Assembly (NCBI GenBank): GCA_946480995.1
Contig: CAMLMF010000170.1
Span: 1 to 6,062 of the forward strand
Length of the DNA: 6,062 bases
Reading direction: 5' to 3'
DNA from: an uncultured Bdellovibrio sp.
Lineage (GTDB): Bacteria > Bdellovibrionota > Bdellovibrionia > Bdellovibrionales > Bdellovibrionaceae
Shown here one piece after another: positions 1-5,770 of the stretch. Position numbers and translations under genes: made by a program. The notes under the pieces were generated by a model, which was given only the letters and a program-made list of their open reading frames with translations, was not told the DNA's origin and searched no databases. Each line of letters starts with the position of its first letter. Positions within the stretch are counted from its first letter, which is position 1.

Positions 1-126
1 GCCGGCGCCACGACGGCGCGAACCCGCCAGAATGGCGGGCGGCAACTGAGCAAGGATGCGTGTCGACTGGAGCGCCGGGAAAGCAAATCCCTCCCAACCG
101 AAATCCGTCGCGCCGCCCGAAACTCT
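1..126. other. GC-rich edge segment of unknown origin, no recognised gene
   Basis: This edge segment has 83 G or C bases in its first 120 positions, about 69 percent, whereas the following 120 bases have 52, about 43 percent. The change is abrupt, close to position 120, just beyond the stop codon of the small protein gene. Two plus-strand frames and all three minus-strand frames stay open across it, as expected for short GC-rich DNA, but none gives a protein I recognise. It contains a perfect 7-bp inverted repeat. It may be the border of a different genomic region, the end of a neighbouring gene, or a chimeric contig end. The sequence alone cannot decide between these. Confidence 0.6.
23..39. 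repeat. Short inverted repeat, possible hairpin
   Basis: The sequence CCCGCCA, then GAA, then TGGCGGG forms a perfect 7-bp inverted repeat with a 3-base loop. On the minus strand it lies downstream of the 73-residue gene, where a terminator could be expected. It is not followed by a run of T on either strand, so it does not meet the usual rho-independent pattern. It also sits inside the compositionally odd edge segment and may not belong to the same transcription unit. Confidence 0.35.
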
Positions 127-348
127 CTAATGAAGCTTCATATCAGAACAAGGACAAACGCCTTGCTCCTCACGTTCAAGTTCCTTTTCTTCCAAGAAAG
201 CCAAGAAGGCCGCAGAACGAAAAGCCAGATCGTATAAAGTATCCATGTTGATCACGAACTTTTCGTCATTCAGCTTTAAAGCCACGAACTCTTCTGTCAC
301 TTCTTCAAAGGCGATTTGTTCAGCAGCAATCAATTTCGCAGTTTTCAT
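127..348 (-). CDS. Small acidic protein of unknown function, coupled to rpsD
   Basis: This gene encodes 73 residues with no family I recognise. Its start overlaps the rpsD stop by one base (TAATG), and a GAGGGG ribosome binding sequence lies within the last codons of rpsD (352-357), so its translation is probably coupled to S4 synthesis. The N-terminal half looks like alternating strand and helix, with ALKLNDEKFVINMDTLYDLA near residues 23-42. It is followed by a hydrophobic alanine/phenylalanine stretch and a highly charged helix, LEEKELEREE, near 52-61. It ends in a short tail with two cysteines in a C-P-C arrangement (residues 65-67) and the sequence DMKLH. Overall it is acidic and has no signal peptide, so it is probably cytoplasmic. 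The stop codon lies only a few bases from the abrupt change to GC-rich sequence, so the natural C-terminus could be altered if that edge is an assembly artefact. That it is a gene is likely from the RBS and coupling; its role is unknown. Confidence 0.65.
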   Translation of the reverse strand: MKTAKLIAAEQIAFEEVTEEFVALKLNDEKFVINMDTLYDLAFRSAAFLAFLEEKELEREEQGVCPCSDMKLH

Positions 349-974
349 TAGCCCCTCAACGAGTAGTAACTGATGATCAAACCGGGCTCGAATGCAAATG
401 GCACAGCTTCGATGTTGGGCTCATCCGTCAGACGGCCTTGCTCGACTCCACCGACGTCTTCTTTCACCATGAATGAAGGCAGTGGTAGGCGCGGACTTTG
501 TTTACCTTGCAAGTACACTTGGTTTTCGTAAGCTGAAGCACGCAAAGTGACTTTGTCGCCGACTTTAATAACTTGCGAAGCGATATTTACTTTTTTGCCA
601 TTCACTAAGACTTTACCGTGCGACACCAATTGTTTTGCCGCCGGAATGCTTGTCGCAAAACCCAAACGGAAAACCACATTGTCCAAACGTTTTTCAAGCA
701 GATTCACCAGGGAATCAACCCAGTTGGTGGCCTGGCCACGCTTGGCTTTTTTGATCATGCGACTGAATTGTTCTTCGCGCAGACCATAGTGAAAACGCAA
801 TTTCTGTTTTTCTTCTAATTGCAGCGCGAACTCTGAATACTTACGACGGCGCAGTCCGTGTTGTCCCGGTGGATAAGGTCTTTTTTCAAGCGCACCGGCT
901 TTGCCCATACCTGGAATCTCGGTAAGAAGTCTTCTTTGTCTTTTAAAGCGGGCGACTTTGCCTTTTCTCTGCAT
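348..974 (-). CDS. rpsD: 30S ribosomal protein S4 (uS4), cysteine-free form
   Basis: S4 is a primary 16S rRNA-binding protein that nucleates assembly of the 30S body and often represses its own operon. The 208-residue product has the S4 hallmarks. These are RPYPPGQHG at residues 32-40, then RRRKYSEFALQLEEKQKLRFHYG at 42-64, then the S4 RNA-binding domain from about 95 to 145 with RLDNVVFRLGFA and QLVSHGKVLVNGKKVNI. The C-terminus, GLIISYYS, corresponds to the usual LIVE-YS ending. The length is normal. The N-terminus is unusual: the MARY-G-P-type start and the zinc-binding cysteines of many S4 proteins are absent, and no cysteine occurs anywhere in the protein. The start is fixed by AGGAGTT at 981-987. 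The gene stands alone with its own leader after a terminator, not next to rpsM, rpsK or rpoA as is common. It may therefore be a second, zinc-independent paralogue; that part is inference. Confidence 0.96.
   Translation of the reverse strand: MQRKGKVARFKRQRRLLTEIPGMGKAGALEKRPYPPGQHGLRRRKYSEFALQLEEKQKLRFHYGLREEQFSRMIKKAKRGQATNWVDSLVNLLEKRLDNVVFRLGFATSIPAAKQLVSHGKVLVNGKKVNIASQVIKVGDKVTLRASAYENQVYLQGKQSPRLPLPSFMVKEDVGGVEQGRLTDEPNIEAVPFAFEPGLIISYYSLRG
352..357 (-). promoter_or_regulatory. Ribosome binding site of the 73-residue gene, inside rpsD
   Basis: On the minus strand the sequence GAGGGG is followed by CTA and then the ATG. The motif covers codons near the rpsD C-terminus (the Ser-Leu-Arg-Gly end). 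Its closeness to the start, together with the TAATG stop-start overlap, fits reinitiation by ribosomes finishing rpsD. Confidence 0.5.
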
Positions 975-980
975 AAATGT

Positions 981-987
981 AACTCCT
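981..987 (-). promoter_or_regulatory. Ribosome binding site of rpsD
   Basis: Reading the minus strand, AGGAGTT lies seven bases before the ATG of rpsD, a near-ideal Shine-Dalgarno sequence. It fixes the start and argues against an N-terminal extension that would restore the missing cysteine motif. Confidence 0.85.
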
Positions 988-997
988 GTGAAGAGTT

Positions 998-1017
998 AAA
1001 GACTTAAAAGAGTCTTT
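998..1017 (-). promoter_or_regulatory. Hairpin in the rpsD 5' leader
   Basis: On the minus strand AAAGACT, a six-base loop and AGTCTTT form a perfect 7-bp stem. It lies about ten bases upstream of the rpsD ribosome binding sequence. In several bacteria S4 binds a structured leader mRNA to repress translation, so a hairpin here could take part in autoregulation. No known S4-binding fold could be matched by eye, and an AU-rich stem of this size can also arise by chance. Confidence 0.3.
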
Positions 1018-1122
1018 GCAGATTGAACAGCATTTCGAAATTTTTCACAGCAAATGAAAGACGGACGAAAGTTCTTTGATAAAGAAGTGAGACTGCAAAC
1101 TTATTGAGAGATATTAGGAAGC

Positions 1123-1156
1123 AAAAAAAAGGCCCCCCAGTTTATCGGGAGGCCTT
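1123..1156 (-). terminator. Rho-independent terminator after the 39-residue gene
   Basis: On the minus strand AAGGCCTCCC, an eight-base loop (GATAAACT) and GGGGGGCCTT form a 10-bp GC-rich stem with one T-G wobble. The stem runs directly into T residues, eight in a row counting the two paired ones. This is a classic intrinsic terminator. It lies 8 bases after the stop of the 39-residue gene and separates that transcript from rpsD. There is no T-run on the opposite side, so it works only in the minus direction. Confidence 0.92.
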
Positions 1157-1164
1157 ACTACCAT

Positions 1165-1284
1165 TTACCAAGCTGGTAAACGGCGACGGCGATTTCTTTT
1201 GCGAACAGGAGCATTCGTTCCGCTGCTCTCACCTTGATGTGTGTTCGAAGTTGGAGCCGTCTGCGTTGGTTCTGTCTGTTTCAT
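1165..1284 (-). CDS. 39-residue protein with a basic C-terminal tail, function unknown
   Basis: This short gene encodes MKQTEPTQTA at its start, then a polar Thr/Ser/Asn/Gly-rich stretch, and ends VRKRNRRRRLPAW. Three things support it as real: a strong AAAGGAG ribosome binding sequence seven bases before the ATG (1292-1298), a clean stop, and an intrinsic terminator starting eight bases after the stop. The N-terminal two thirds is hydrophilic and probably disordered. The C-terminal RKRNRRRR cluster (residues 28-35) is strongly basic and could contact nucleic acid or ribosomes, but that is only inference from charge. There is no signal peptide or membrane segment. I do not recognise a family, and it is not one of the known small ribosomal proteins I can recall. 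It could be expressed by read-through from the upstream operon or from its own promoter in the 120-base gap. Confidence 0.68.
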   Translation of the reverse strand: MKQTEPTQTAPTSNTHQGESSGTNAPVRKRNRRRRLPAW

Positions 1285-1291
1285 AGCCGAA

Positions 1292-1298
1292 CTCCTTT
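1292..1298 (-). promoter_or_regulatory. Strong ribosome binding site of the 39-residue gene
   Basis: On the minus strand AAAGGAG is followed by seven bases and an ATG. It is among the best Shine-Dalgarno matches in the window and is the main reason for calling so short a reading frame a gene. Confidence 0.75.
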
Positions 1299-1323
1299 CG
1301 TGCTAGATTAAGAACTCCATTTC

Positions 1324-1349
1324 ATTATCTCAGAAATGCGCTGCGACAA
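1324..1349 (-). promoter_or_regulatory. Possible promoter of the 39-residue gene
   Basis: On the minus strand TTGTCG (1349-1344) and GATAAT (1329-1324) resemble sigma-70 -35 and -10 elements. The spacing is 14 bases, shorter than the usual 16-18, so the -35 assignment is doubtful. The GATAAT element lies about 40 bases before the start codon, a sensible distance. Read-through from the upstream operon remains possible. Confidence 0.25.
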
Positions 1350-1400
1350 GCGATGCTTTTAATATTAGTTTTGAGTCATGAAAACGGGTTGAGAAAATGA

Positions 1401-1428
1401 GTCCTTATTTAAGGAGCCCCTTAAGGAC
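1401..1428 (-). repeat. Inverted repeat over the stop codon of the DUF962 gene
   Basis: On the minus strand GTCCTTA and TAAGGAC pair across a 14-base loop that itself holds AAGG and CCTT. The repeat covers the last codons and the stop of the DUF962 gene. The following bases are only moderately T-rich, so it is at best a weak or attenuating terminator. It could alternatively protect the 3' end of the operon mRNA. Confidence 0.3.
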
Positions 1429-1833
1429 CCACAAAGGACCGACCAACAGAAACTGCAAGTCCTTGAAAAATGAAGGCTTTTTTCCTTCAATCTTATGACC
1501 GATGAATTGTCCGATCCAAGCCAGAACAAATATAACCAACAATGGTATCAGTTGATAAGTCATCTGACCGATTGCATAAAAAGCTGCATAGCACACAACC
1601 AATTGCACCAACATCAGGACGAAAGCCTTGGGACCCAAAGTTAAATACCACCCCAAAGCCAGGGCAATAACCAATTCACCGACACGAATTGGACCTAAAG
1701 AGTACGGAATTAATAGCAGAAAACCGACGACAGAGAAAAAGATCAGAGGCACACAGACTTTATGGATGATTTGATTGGTGCGATTTTGATGACTTTCACC
1801 GTACTCTGCAAACCACTGGTCGAGTGTTTTCAT
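1405..1833 (-). CDS. DUF962 / Mpo1-like membrane protein
   Basis: The 142-residue product matches the DUF962 family, whose yeast member Mpo1 (YGL010w) is an iron-dependent dioxygenase in alpha-oxidation of 2-hydroxy fatty acids. The role of bacterial members is not settled. Both family signatures are present. The N-terminal motif is Y-x3-H-x-N-x2-N with IHKVCVP (Tyr11, His15, His24), and the C-terminal motif is IGQFIGHKIEGKKPSFF (His113, Glu116, Lys119-Pro120). The conserved histidines are likely metal ligands. Hydrophobic segments lie at about 27-45, 52-85 (probably two spans), 94-112 and 127-140, as expected for a small multi-pass membrane protein. Length is typical of short bacterial members. 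The start is six bases after the cysE stop, and a GGAG sequence (1837-1840) overlaps that stop, although its three-base distance to the ATG is short. It appears to be the last large gene of the operon. Confidence 0.85.
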   Translation of the reverse strand: MKTLDQWFAEYGESHQNRTNQIIHKVCVPLIFFSVVGFLLLIPYSLGPIRVGELVIALALGWYLTLGPKAFVLMLVQLVVCYAAFYAIGQMTYQLIPLLVIFVLAWIGQFIGHKIEGKKPSFFKDLQFLLVGPLWVLKGLLK

Positions 1834-1839
1834 AGTCTC

Positions 1840-2346
1840 CTACTTTTCTTGTGCCAGAGGCCCCGCCATGGTGGCTCCCGGAGGAACATCCTTAATGACG
1901 ACAGCGTTTGCTCCGATCAAGGCCCCTTCACCAACGGTGATTGGTCCCAAAACCTTTGCGCCCGTGCCAATTAATACTTTATTTTGCACCGTCGGGTGAC
2001 GTTTGACCGGATCAAACTTTAATCCCCCCAAAGTCACACCATGAAAGATGATACAGTCATCACCGATCACAGCAGTTTCACCAATCACCACACCCATACC
2101 GTGGTCGATCACCAAGCGGCGGCCGATAGTGGCGCCCGGATGAATTTCAATGCCTGTCATGAATCTCGAAATTTCAGCAAACAAGCGCGCGATAAAAAAT
2201 AAATTCAGCGAATAGAAAAAATGCGCAATACGATGAAAAAATAAAGCTTTGGGACCTGGATAAAGCAATGCAATTTCCCACAGCGACTTGGCCGCTGGGT
2301 CATAGTTTTTATAAGTGCGCAAAAGTTCAAAGACCGCATTAATCAT
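1840..2346 (-). CDS. cysE: Serine O-acetyltransferase, short form
   Basis: The enzyme transfers acetyl from acetyl-CoA to L-serine, giving O-acetylserine, the cysteine precursor. The 168-residue product is the short type, with a reduced helical N-terminal part containing [16 protein letters not shown] (residues 16-31) and FHRIAHFF (37-44). Next come the left-handed parallel beta-helix hexapeptide repeats from about 65. Diagnostic stretches are [14 protein letters not shown] (64-77), [11 protein letters not shown] (80-90) with the probable catalytic Asp81-His82, and FHGVTLGG (101-108). RHPTV (116-120) and the I-G repeats to about 160 follow. The C-terminus, AGPLAQEK, departs slightly from the usual G-x-P-A ending and is short. 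Such short tails may weaken cysteine synthase binding or cysteine feedback; that is inference. It overlaps the upstream exoribonuclease gene by eight bases (ATGATTAA) and has only a weak RBS, suggesting coupled translation. No cysK is visible in the window. Confidence 0.92.
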   Translation of the reverse strand: MINAVFELLRTYKNYDPAAKSLWEIALLYPGPKALFFHRIAHFFYSLNLFFIARLFAEISRFMTGIEIHPGATIGRRLVIDHGMGVVIGETAVIGDDCIIFHGVTLGGLKFDPVKRHPTVQNKVLIGTGAKVLGPITVGEGALIGANAVVIKDVPPGATMAGPLAQEK

Positions 2347-3307
2347 TTAGTTTCTCGTTCATATCTTCCAGTAAGAAATAGCGGTCGAAGAGGTCGCTAT
2401 AGCGGGACCATTTTTCGCCCGATCCCCGTTCATTATCCATCAAAGTTTTTAGCGTACTGACCTTGCTATCAAAATCATCAATCATGGCAATAACCATGGC
2501 TTCCATAAATTTGGGACGCTTGGGAGAGCCGTACTCTAACTTGCCATGATGACTTAAGATAATATGCTTACAGATGTCACGTAATTCCGGAGTGAAACCG
2601 AGAATACGAGACGCCTTCTTGTCTATCAATTCGCAAGCAATCTGCATGTGCCCGACTAAACGACCACGATCGGTATAAGAAATACCGTTATCATAGGACA
2701 GCTCCCACAGTTTTCCGATGTCGTGAAAAATTCCACCGAACAATAACAAATCACGATTTAAAAATGGGTAATGTGAACCCATAAAGTCCATGATCTTACT
2801 AATCGACAGAATATGTTCTAACAGTCCCCCCAGCCACGCATGATGAATGGATTTTGCAGCCGGAGCTTTTAAGACCATGGGACGAATTTCTGGATCTTCT
2901 AGGGTGTCTAAAACCAACTGGCGAAGATGATCATTCTTCATCGTGCGAACCATTTGCAAAAGCTCCACCAGCATGTCTTCGCTGCTGCGGGACGCTTTCG
3001 GGATAAAGTCTTCAAAGTTCACAGTTGCTGAATCCACGCGTTCTAAACGATGGACGATCAATTGTTTACGATTCTGAAAAAGCTGCACTTGCCCTTTGAT
3101 ACGTAAGATATCACCGACTTCAAATTCCTTAGACAGCTCATCAACACGATCCCAAACGCGAGCATCCAGGGATCCCGTTGCATCCCCCACTTGCAGACCC
3201 ATGAAAGGGCGACCATTTTTTCCGGTCGCGATAGCTTTGTCTTTCACTAGGAAAAGTGAATCGACGGCATCTTTGTCTTTAAGACTTTGAACAGTTTGTT
3301 TTTCCAT
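2339..3307 (-). CDS. YhaM-like 3'-5' exoribonuclease (OB fold plus HD domain)
   Basis: The 322-residue product has the YhaM architecture. An N-terminal OB-fold nucleic-acid-binding domain spans about residues 15-92 ([20 protein letters not shown] and [14 protein letters not shown]). A linker follows, then an HD-type metal-dependent hydrolase domain from about 153 to 285. The metal-binding residues expected of the HD superfamily are visible: GLLEH (His165), FHDIGK (His195-Asp196), GRLVGH (His220), [16 protein letters not shown] (His253-His254) and MIDDFDSK (Asp277-Asp278). YhaM enzymes degrade RNA from the 3' end in the cytoplasm. The length is close to the roughly 315 residues of Bacillus YhaM. 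The family is best known in Firmicutes and occurs elsewhere. The ATG directly follows the stop of the lipoprotein gene (TAAATG), with a modest GGGG-type RBS, and the gene overlaps cysE. All key residues are intact, so it should be active. Confidence 0.9.
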   Translation of the reverse strand: MEKQTVQSLKDKDAVDSLFLVKDKAIATGKNGRPFMGLQVGDATGSLDARVWDRVDELSKEFEVGDILRIKGQVQLFQNRKQLIVHRLERVDSATVNFEDFIPKASRSSEDMLVELLQMVRTMKNDHLRQLVLDTLEDPEIRPMVLKAPAAKSIHHAWLGGLLEHILSISKIMDFMGSHYPFLNRDLLLFGGIFHDIGKLWELSYDNGISYTDRGRLVGHMQIACELIDKKASRILGFTPELRDICKHIILSHHGKLEYGSPKRPKFMEAMVIAMIDDFDSKVSTLKTLMDNERGSGEKWSRYSDLFDRYFLLEDMNEKLND

Positions 3308-4018
3308 TTACGGCGCCCCACAAAAAAGTGCAGCTTGTTGCGGATTCGTGAACGTCACTTGCGCTAAAAAAACATCAGAGCCCTTTTGTGCTGCAAACAA
3401 AAAGGTTCCACCCATCACACTGAGATAGCGTTCCTGTGTGGTGTTTACTTTTAGACCGTCGCCCTTCATCTCTTGCATAAATCTATCTGTGATATCAAAA
3501 ATCTGATTGCAACCTGCGCCGAAAATTTGGCTGCCGATACGGCGTTTTTTTGTGTTGCTAACAAAAATAACTTTCTTGGCCTGAGCTTCGGCAAATTCGG
3601 GAAACTCAAAACCGACGTAAAAAGTGCCCTGCTTGTTGGTGATAAAGCGCGACAGATCCACTGTCCCGCCCCCTTTTGGCAAAGAAATTTTTACGGCCTC
3701 GCCCGCAACAACCCCAGGATTTTTTTCTACCAAAAAAATCTGTAAATCAGAAAATACTAAATTCTTCGAAGCCGCTGGAGCCGCTGCTCCTTCTCCGTGG
3801 CCGCCACCGTGACCGCCACCATGGGCTTCGGCTTTCTCAGATCCTGCGCCTTTGAACTCCACCATTTCCCATATTTTAGTGGGAACCTTGATATCCTCTG
3901 GCAAATCCTCGTATTTTATTTCCTGATACTCTTCGGCATGATAGCTGGGCATTTTCTCTTTGCAAGAAGCCACGGTTAAAAACATAGAAAATATTAAAAG
4001 AGAGCGACAATACATCAT
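3308..4018 (-). CDS. Lipoprotein with a His/Gly-rich linker, function unknown
   Basis: The 236-residue product begins with a type II signal peptide: a short basic region, the hydrophobic LLIFSMFLTVAS and a lipobox V-A-S-C with Cys19, so it is probably lipid-anchored in the envelope. Lys20 at +2 gives no Asp retention signal, so outer-membrane sorting is plausible. Residues 20-63 are charged and probably extended. Residues 66-77 carry the regular pattern H-GGG-H-GGG-H-GEG, followed by an Ala/Pro linker to about 84. The C-terminal domain, about 86-236, looks beta-rich and has two cysteines (Cys170, Cys233) that could form a disulfide in the periplasm. No family was recognised. The start overlaps the upstream TPR gene stop as ATGA, and GGAG (4027-4030) lies eight bases before it. 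A second Met follows the first at once. Its place between the TPR gene and yhaM, behind an MCE gene, suggests an envelope role, perhaps with the TPR protein; this is inference. Confidence 0.78.
   Translation of the reverse strand: MMYCRSLLIFSMFLTVASCKEKMPSYHAEEYQEIKYEDLPEDIKVPTKIWEMVEFKGAGSEKAEAHGGGHGGGHGEGAAAPAASKNLVFSDLQIFLVEKNPGVVAGEAVKISLPKGGGTVDLSRFITNKQGTFYVGFEFPEFAEAQAKKVIFVSNTKKRRIGSQIFGAGCNQIFDITDRFMQEMKGDGLKVNTTQERYLSVMGGTFLFAAQKGSDVFLAQVTFTNPQQAALFCGAP
3797..3820 (-). repeat. Two tandem 12-base units in the lipoprotein gene
   Basis: On the minus strand GGTGGCGGTCAC is followed by GGTGGCGGCCAC, two 12-base units that differ at one position. Each encodes Gly-Gly-Gly-His. The array could lengthen or shorten in frame, changing the number of histidines in the linker without breaking the reading frame. 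Confidence 0.7.
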
Positions 4019-5769
4019 TGTTCATTCTCCATCTGGTCGCGCAGTTCTAACAAAGGCAAATAGTTCGGTTCATTTTGCAAACCCAAGCGCACTTGTTCAT
4101 AGGCGGCCCGACGTTCCTGGGTGTTTTGATTCATGGCCCAAGATAAACCGTAAATAGCCGTGATATTGCTTCGATCACGTTCAAGCACAGATTTATAAAC
4201 ACCCTGAGCACATGCAATATCTTTATTTTGCATACATGTTTCACCCAGTAACAAATTCTTGGCTGCCAAGTTTTGCAACTCTGGCAACTTTAAGATCGCT
4301 TGCATTTCTGGGATACGGCCAATCTTTTTTAAGAAACTGGCTTGCGCCATCAAAATGTATGGATCCTTGGGCGCTTCAGCTAAAGCTTCTTCTAATATTT
4401 TGCTCGAATCGGTAAAACGATTTACTTCCATCAAACATACGGCACGGAAAGCTTTTAGTTCCGGATGAATATTTACTTTTTGCAAAATTTCACCGCAATA
4501 CTTTTCCAAGGAATCCCATTGGGTAAAGCGCCAATCAACGAACAGAGGATGCGTGTATTGGGCCGCTTGGCCAGGCAGCTCGATTAAAAAGCTGACCACC
4601 GACTGATTCACACCGTCGATATCACCTAATAAACTTTGCGCGTAAATACTAAATAACAAAAGTTCTTGGCGTAAATATCCAGAGCGTGTCACATACGATT
4701 GAATATCGCGCACGAGATTTTGCAACATCGTTGGTTCTGGTTGCGCCTTAGCTTGCTCCACCACTGCCAAAGCCCGGCCAAAGAGAGCTAAACCGGATTG
4801 AGGATTTTTTCTATAGATGTTGTCGAAAGTTTGCGCGGCTTCACGATTTTCGCCTCTCTTCTGACGGATGATCGCTAAATTCATTTGCGCCGGGACATTG
4901 GATGGATCATAGCCCAGAACTTTTTGTAACGTGTCTTCGGCTTGTTTAAAATCCCCGTCCATCATGTATGAAACCGCAATGCCCAGATACGCATTGACAA
5001 CTTCGGCACGCGGACGGCCTTCTTTACCTAAAGCTTGCTCTAGAATTCTTCGTCCAACCAAACTTTGTCGATCTTCAGAAATCAAGACCGGCGCCATTTG
5101 CATTTGCGCTTCGCCGTCGGGTTCGCGCAACTTGGTGGCCTTTTGATAAGACTGTAATGATTTTTCGTAAAGTCCCAATGATTTATAACGTAAGGCTTGT
5201 GCCATGAACTCGTCATAGCCCAACGCTTTCTTTTTTTCCTTTTGCGTAAGAATAAAAACAATCGCAGCAATTGCCACGGCTCCCACAAAAAATAACATCC
5301 AACGCAGGTACTCGGTTTTTTTCTGTAAACGATCCTGCACCCGCGCATCCGTCGAGGCACCATAGCTTTTTGCTTTATGCAATCCGCCACGGGACACTGT
5401 GGATTCGCTGCTAGAAGTGACATCTTTCATATCATCATGACGTCGCTGATGCGGAATCGGAGTCGGTGTTAAATCGTCAGAAAGGTTCACATCAGTTCGC
5501 GTGATCGCCGTGTGTTGCGCCACGGATTGAGTCATCGTCAATTCGGAATGTGGGTCGGCTTCGTCGCGCAGGCTTTGCACGATATCCATAAACATTTGGT
5601 TTTCGCGAATATAGCTCCAGCGGCCATCCGGCTGACGAACTTCATCAATGATTGAAATTTGTTTGGTCTTTAGCTGCTCGGTCAGCTCTGTCAAAGTAAA
5701 AGGGCCCAAGATCCTTGTTGCGGATTTTATGAGCCAATATCTTTGGTTATCCGCCAAGCCGCCAGACAT
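4015..5769 (-). CDS. Membrane protein with GYF_2-like domain and TPR array
   Basis: The 584-residue product has three parts. Residues 9-62 resemble a GYF_2 (DUF4339-like) domain: YWLIKSATRILGPFTLTEL followed by a short helix, I-S-I-I-D-E and a closing aromatic WSYI. Residues 66-150 are a polar, Ser/Thr/His/Asp-rich linker, probably disordered. One hydrophobic segment, WMLFFVGAVAIAAIVFIL (157-174), crosses the membrane and is flanked by lysines on both sides, so orientation is ambiguous. From about 183 to 575 the protein is helical with TPR-like repeats. Clear examples are at 185-218, 255-290, 292-325, 435-468 and 505-540, with typical G-x-Y/F-x-x-A and P-x-x patterns. There is no cleavable signal peptide. 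GYF_2 domains are found in bacterial membrane proteins and are thought to bind peptides. The simplest model has the GYF part in the cytosol and the TPRs in the periplasm as a scaffold, which is inference. It starts one base after the MCE gene stop with no clear RBS, consistent with coupling. Confidence 0.82.
   Translation of the reverse strand: MSGGLADNQRYWLIKSATRILGPFTLTELTEQLKTKQISIIDEVRQPDGRWSYIRENQMFMDIVQSLRDEADPHSELTMTQSVAQHTAITRTDVNLSDDLTPTPIPHQRRHDDMKDVTSSSESTVSRGGLHKAKSYGASTDARVQDRLQKKTEYLRWMLFFVGAVAIAAIVFILTQKEKKKALGYDEFMAQALRYKSLGLYEKSLQSYQKATKLREPDGEAQMQMAPVLISEDRQSLVGRRILEQALGKEGRPRAEVVNAYLGIAVSYMMDGDFKQAEDTLQKVLGYDPSNVPAQMNLAIIRQKRGENREAAQTFDNIYRKNPQSGLALFGRALAVVEQAKAQPEPTMLQNLVRDIQSYVTRSGYLRQELLLFSIYAQSLLGDIDGVNQSVVSFLIELPGQAAQYTHPLFVDWRFTQWDSLEKYCGEILQKVNIHPELKAFRAVCLMEVNRFTDSSKILEEALAEAPKDPYILMAQASFLKKIGRIPEMQAILKLPELQNLAAKNLLLGETCMQNKDIACAQGVYKSVLERDRSNITAIYGLSWAMNQNTQERRAAYEQVRLGLQNEPNYLPLLELRDQMENEQ
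4027..4030 (-). promoter_or_regulatory. Ribosome binding site of the lipoprotein gene
   Basis: On the minus strand GGAG lies eight bases before the first ATG, inside the final codons of the TPR gene. It supports the first of the two adjacent ATG codons as the start. Confidence 0.55.
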
Positions 5770-5770
5770 C

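Noticed and set aside
130..141. 12-base perfect palindrome ATGAAGCTTCAT
   Set aside because: It encodes the Met-Lys-Leu-His end of the small protein; a single palindrome of this size can occur by chance and no regulator is evident.
60..251. Plus-strand 63-codon frame at the left edge
   Set aside because: It crosses the composition break, overlaps the 73-residue gene and is of low complexity in Pro, Arg and Lys, with no RBS seen.
547..818. Two plus-strand open frames inside rpsD
   Set aside because: They lie antisense to a clearly recognised ribosomal protein gene, have no family resemblance and no supporting RBS; they are shadows.
975..1122. Possible Zur or Fur operator upstream of rpsD
   Set aside because: ATTTCGAAAT is palindromic but too short and too unlike the known 19-23 base consensus patterns to be called.
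1104..1286. Plus-strand 60-codon frame covering the terminator
   Set aside because: It runs through the terminator hairpin and antisense to the 39-residue gene, and its product resembles nothing known.
5082..5423. Minus-strand 113-codon frame within the TPR gene
   Set aside because: It is an alternative frame of a convincing gene, very rich in Lys, Arg, Cys and Trp, which is typical of a shadow frame.
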